Part shown: in pieces, positions 62,463 through 64,000 of the stretch | Position numbering within the stretch: position 1 is the stretch's first letter | Layout: the number at the start of each line of letters is the position of its first letter | Assembly: GCF_000717655.1 (NCBI RefSeq) | Contig: NZ_JNZY01000022.1 | Span: forward strand, 62,001-126,000 | Length of the DNA: 64,000 nucleotides | DNA from: Streptomyces katrae | GTDB lineage: Bacteria > Actinomycetota > Actinomycetes > Streptomycetales > Streptomycetaceae | Direction of reading: 5' to 3' | The notes under the pieces: generated by a model | What the model saw: only the letters and a program-made list of their open reading frames with translations | What the model was told of the DNA's origin: nothing | Databases searched by the model: none | Program-made: the position numbers and the translations under genes

Positions 62463-64000
62463 ATGACGGGGCTCTTCACCCCCAACGCGCCGGTCGGAAA
62501 CTCCGACCTGGCAGCCGCAGTACTCACCGATGACAATCGGCTCATCGTGATGGTGATCGCGGCCGTGGCACTTGCCGCACTCGTCGTCGCGCAGATCCTG
62601 GTCCGCCAGGTGCTCGCCGCGGACGAGGGCACCGACAGCATGAAGAAAATCGCCGCAGCCGTCCAGGAAGGCGCCAACGCCTACCTCGGCCGGCAGCTGC
62701 GCACCCTCGGGATCTTCGCGGTCGTCGTGTTCTTCCTGCTCTTCCTGCTGCCTGCCGACGACTGGACCCAGCGGGCGGGACGTTCCGCCTTCTTCCTCGT
62801 GGGCGCCATCTTCTCGGCGGCCACCGGCTACATCGGCATGCGGCTGGCGGTCCGCGCCAACGTCCGCGTCGCCGCCGCCGCACGGGAGGCCACCCCCGCC
62901 GAGGGCGAGCCCGCCAAGGACCTCACCGACGTCGCCCACAAGGCCATGCGGATCGCCTTCCGCACCGGCGGCGTCGTCGGCATGTTCACCGTCGGCCTCG
63001 GCCTCCTCGGCGCCTCCTGCGTCGTCCTGGTCTACGCCGCCGACGCCCCCAAGGTCCTGGAGGGCTTCGGCCTCGGCGCCGCCCTGATCGCGATGTTCAT
63101 GCGCGTCGGCGGCGGCATCTTCACCAAGGCCGCCGACGTCGGCGCCGACCTGGTCGGCAAGGTCGAGCAGGGCATTCCGGAGGACGACCCGCGCAATGCC
63201 GCGACCATCGCCGACAATGTGGGCGACAACGTCGGCGACTGCGCCGGTATGGCGGCCGACCTCTTCGAGTCGTACGCCGTCACCCTCGTGGCCGCGCTCA
63301 TCCTCGGCAAGGCCGCCTTCGGCGACCTGGGCCTGGCCTTCCCGCTGATCGTCCCCGCCATCGGCGTCATCACCGCCATGATCGGCATCTTCGCGGTCTC
63401 CCCGCGCCGCGCCGACCGCAGTGGAATGACCGCCATCAACCGCGGCTTCTTCATCTCCGCGGTGATCTCTCTGGTGCTGGTCGCGATCGCCGTCTTCGTG
63501 TACCTGCCGGCGAGCTACAAGGACCTGGTCGGCGTCGAGGACGCCTCGATCACCAACCACTCCGGCGACCCGCGCGTCCTGGCCCTCGTCGCCGTCGCCA
63601 TCGGCATCGTGCTCGCGGCCCTGATCCAGCAGCTGACCGGGTACTTCACCGAGACCAACCGCCGTCCCGTCCGGGACATCGGCAAGTCCTCCCTGACCGG
63701 CGCGGCCACCGTCGTCCTCGCCGGCATCTCCGTCGGCCTGGAGTCCGCCGTCTACACGGCGCTGCTCATCGGCCTCGGCGTGTACGGGGCGTTCCTGCTC
63801 GGCGGCACGTCGATCATGCTGGCGCTCTTCGCGGTGGCCCTGGCCGGCACCGGCCTGCTCACCACCGTCGGCGTCATCGTCGCCATGGACACCTTCGGGC
63901 CCGTCTCCGACAACGCCCAGGGCATCGCCGAGATGTCCGGCGACGTCGAGGGCGCCGGTGCGCAGGTCCTGACCGACCTGGACGCCGTGGGCAACACCAC
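62463..64000 (+). CDS. hppA: Membrane-bound proton-pumping pyrophosphatase (partial, 3' end outside window)
   Basis: The frame runs from an ATG with AAGGAGGACG upstream to the end of the window (512 codons), encoding the N-terminal two thirds of a V-type H+-PPase that hydrolyses pyrophosphate and pumps H+ outward. Marks are GGGIFTKAADVGADLVGKVE and DNVGDNVGDCAGMAADLFE of the catalytic site, among many membrane segments. The sequence stops right after DAVGNTT, one residue before the Ala/Lys position that tells K+-dependent from K+-independent enzymes. Confidence 0.96.
   Translation, partial: MTGLFTPNAPVGNSDLAAAVLTDDNRLIVMVIAAVALAALVVAQILVRQVLAADEGTDSMKKIAAAVQEGANAYLGRQLRTLGIFAVVVFFLLFLLPADDWTQRAGRSAFFLVGAIFSAATGYIGMRLAVRANVRVAAAAREATPAEGEPAKDLTDVAHKAMRIAFRTGGVVGMFTVGLGLLGASCVVLVYAADAPKVLEGFGLGAALIAMFMRVGGGIFTKAADVGADLVGKVEQGIPEDDPRNAATIADNVGDNVGDCAGMAADLFESYAVTLVAALILGKAAFGDLGLAFPLIVPAIGVITAMIGIFAVSPRRADRSGMTAINRGFFISAVISLVLVAIAVFVYLPASYKDLVGVEDASITNHSGDPRVLALVAVAIGIVLAALIQQLTGYFTETNRRPVRDIGKSSLTGAATVVLAGISVGLESAVYTALLIGLGVYGAFLLGGTSIMLALFAVALAGTGLLTTVGVIVAMDTFGPVSDNAQGIAEMSGDVEGAGAQVLTDLDAVGNT

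Overview
The window is high-GC actinobacterial DNA and is almost certainly from a Streptomyces chromosome. It holds wblA, bldG, a Crp regulator, a Tad-type pilus locus and an H+-pyrophosphatase in the order I remember around SCO3580 to SCO3547 of S. coelicolor (wblA = SCO3579, crp = SCO3571, bldG = SCO3549). TTA codons are almost absent and are concentrated in the accessory cluster. I had no database access; all names come from motifs and memory.

Region 1 (about 0.6-23.0 kb) is a phosphonate biosynthetic gene cluster. A minus-strand operon runs from 22998 down to 12575: a 22-codon peptide gene, an asparagine-synthetase-like enzyme, a methyltransferase, PEP phosphomutase (PepM), phosphonopyruvate decarboxylase (Ppd), a metallophosphoesterase, an ATP-grasp ligase, a TauD-type dioxygenase, a second methyltransferase and a GNAT/Fem-like transferase. 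The plus strand carries a nucleotidyltransferase, a stand-alone PqqD/RRE protein and a SARP activator with two consecutive TTA codons. These are followed by a lyase, a GNAT, an unknown 589-residue protein, an amidase, a glutamine-synthetase-like ligase, a nucleotide-kinase-like protein and an MFS exporter. The lyase/GNAT/amidase/GS set is the acetylhydrazine to glutamyl-hydrazide cassette described for fosfazinomycin and kinamycin, and the PepM/Ppd/dioxygenase/methyltransferase set fits the methyl 2-hydroxy-2-phosphonoacetate half of fosfazinomycin. Fosfazinomycin A is a Val-Arg dipeptide whose C-terminal carboxylate carries the phosphonate through a hydrazide.

The main discovery candidate is the 22-residue peptide (22930-22998, minus). 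It has a strong ribosome-binding site, heads the operon, carries a YxxP leader-like motif, is separated from the synthetase gene by a perfect 12-bp hairpin, and ends in ...Ala-Val-Arg. I infer that the Val-Arg of a fosfazinomycin-type compound may be ribosomally made. PqqD (and perhaps the wHTH-like tail of the synthetase) would bind the leader. The asparagine-synthetase-like enzyme would transfer hydrazine from glutamyl-hydrazide to the C-terminal Arg, methylation and ATP-grasp coupling to the phosphonate would follow, and aminopeptidases would trim the product to Val-Arg (A) or Arg (B).

Region 2 (23.3-50.3 kb) is conserved core: tRNA-Pro(CGG), a PBP, wblA, two Get3-like ATPases, RidA, Nudix and MBL enzymes, crp, nth, a MarP-type protease, nhaA, acsA, a SulP-carbonic anhydrase fusion, a deacetylase-like lipoprotein, a CooC-like ATPase and a degenerate Fic-like protein.

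Region 3 (50.3-52.3 kb) is a gene desert filled with about 50-bp degenerate tandem repeats and one copy of a dispersed 66-bp repeat.

Region 4 (52.3-64.0 kb) has a HAD phosphatase, a pair of DnaA-box-like sites, the Tad pilus operon, a DUF1998-type helicase, bldG with its partner anti-sigma-like gene, and the 5' part of hppA, which runs off the end.
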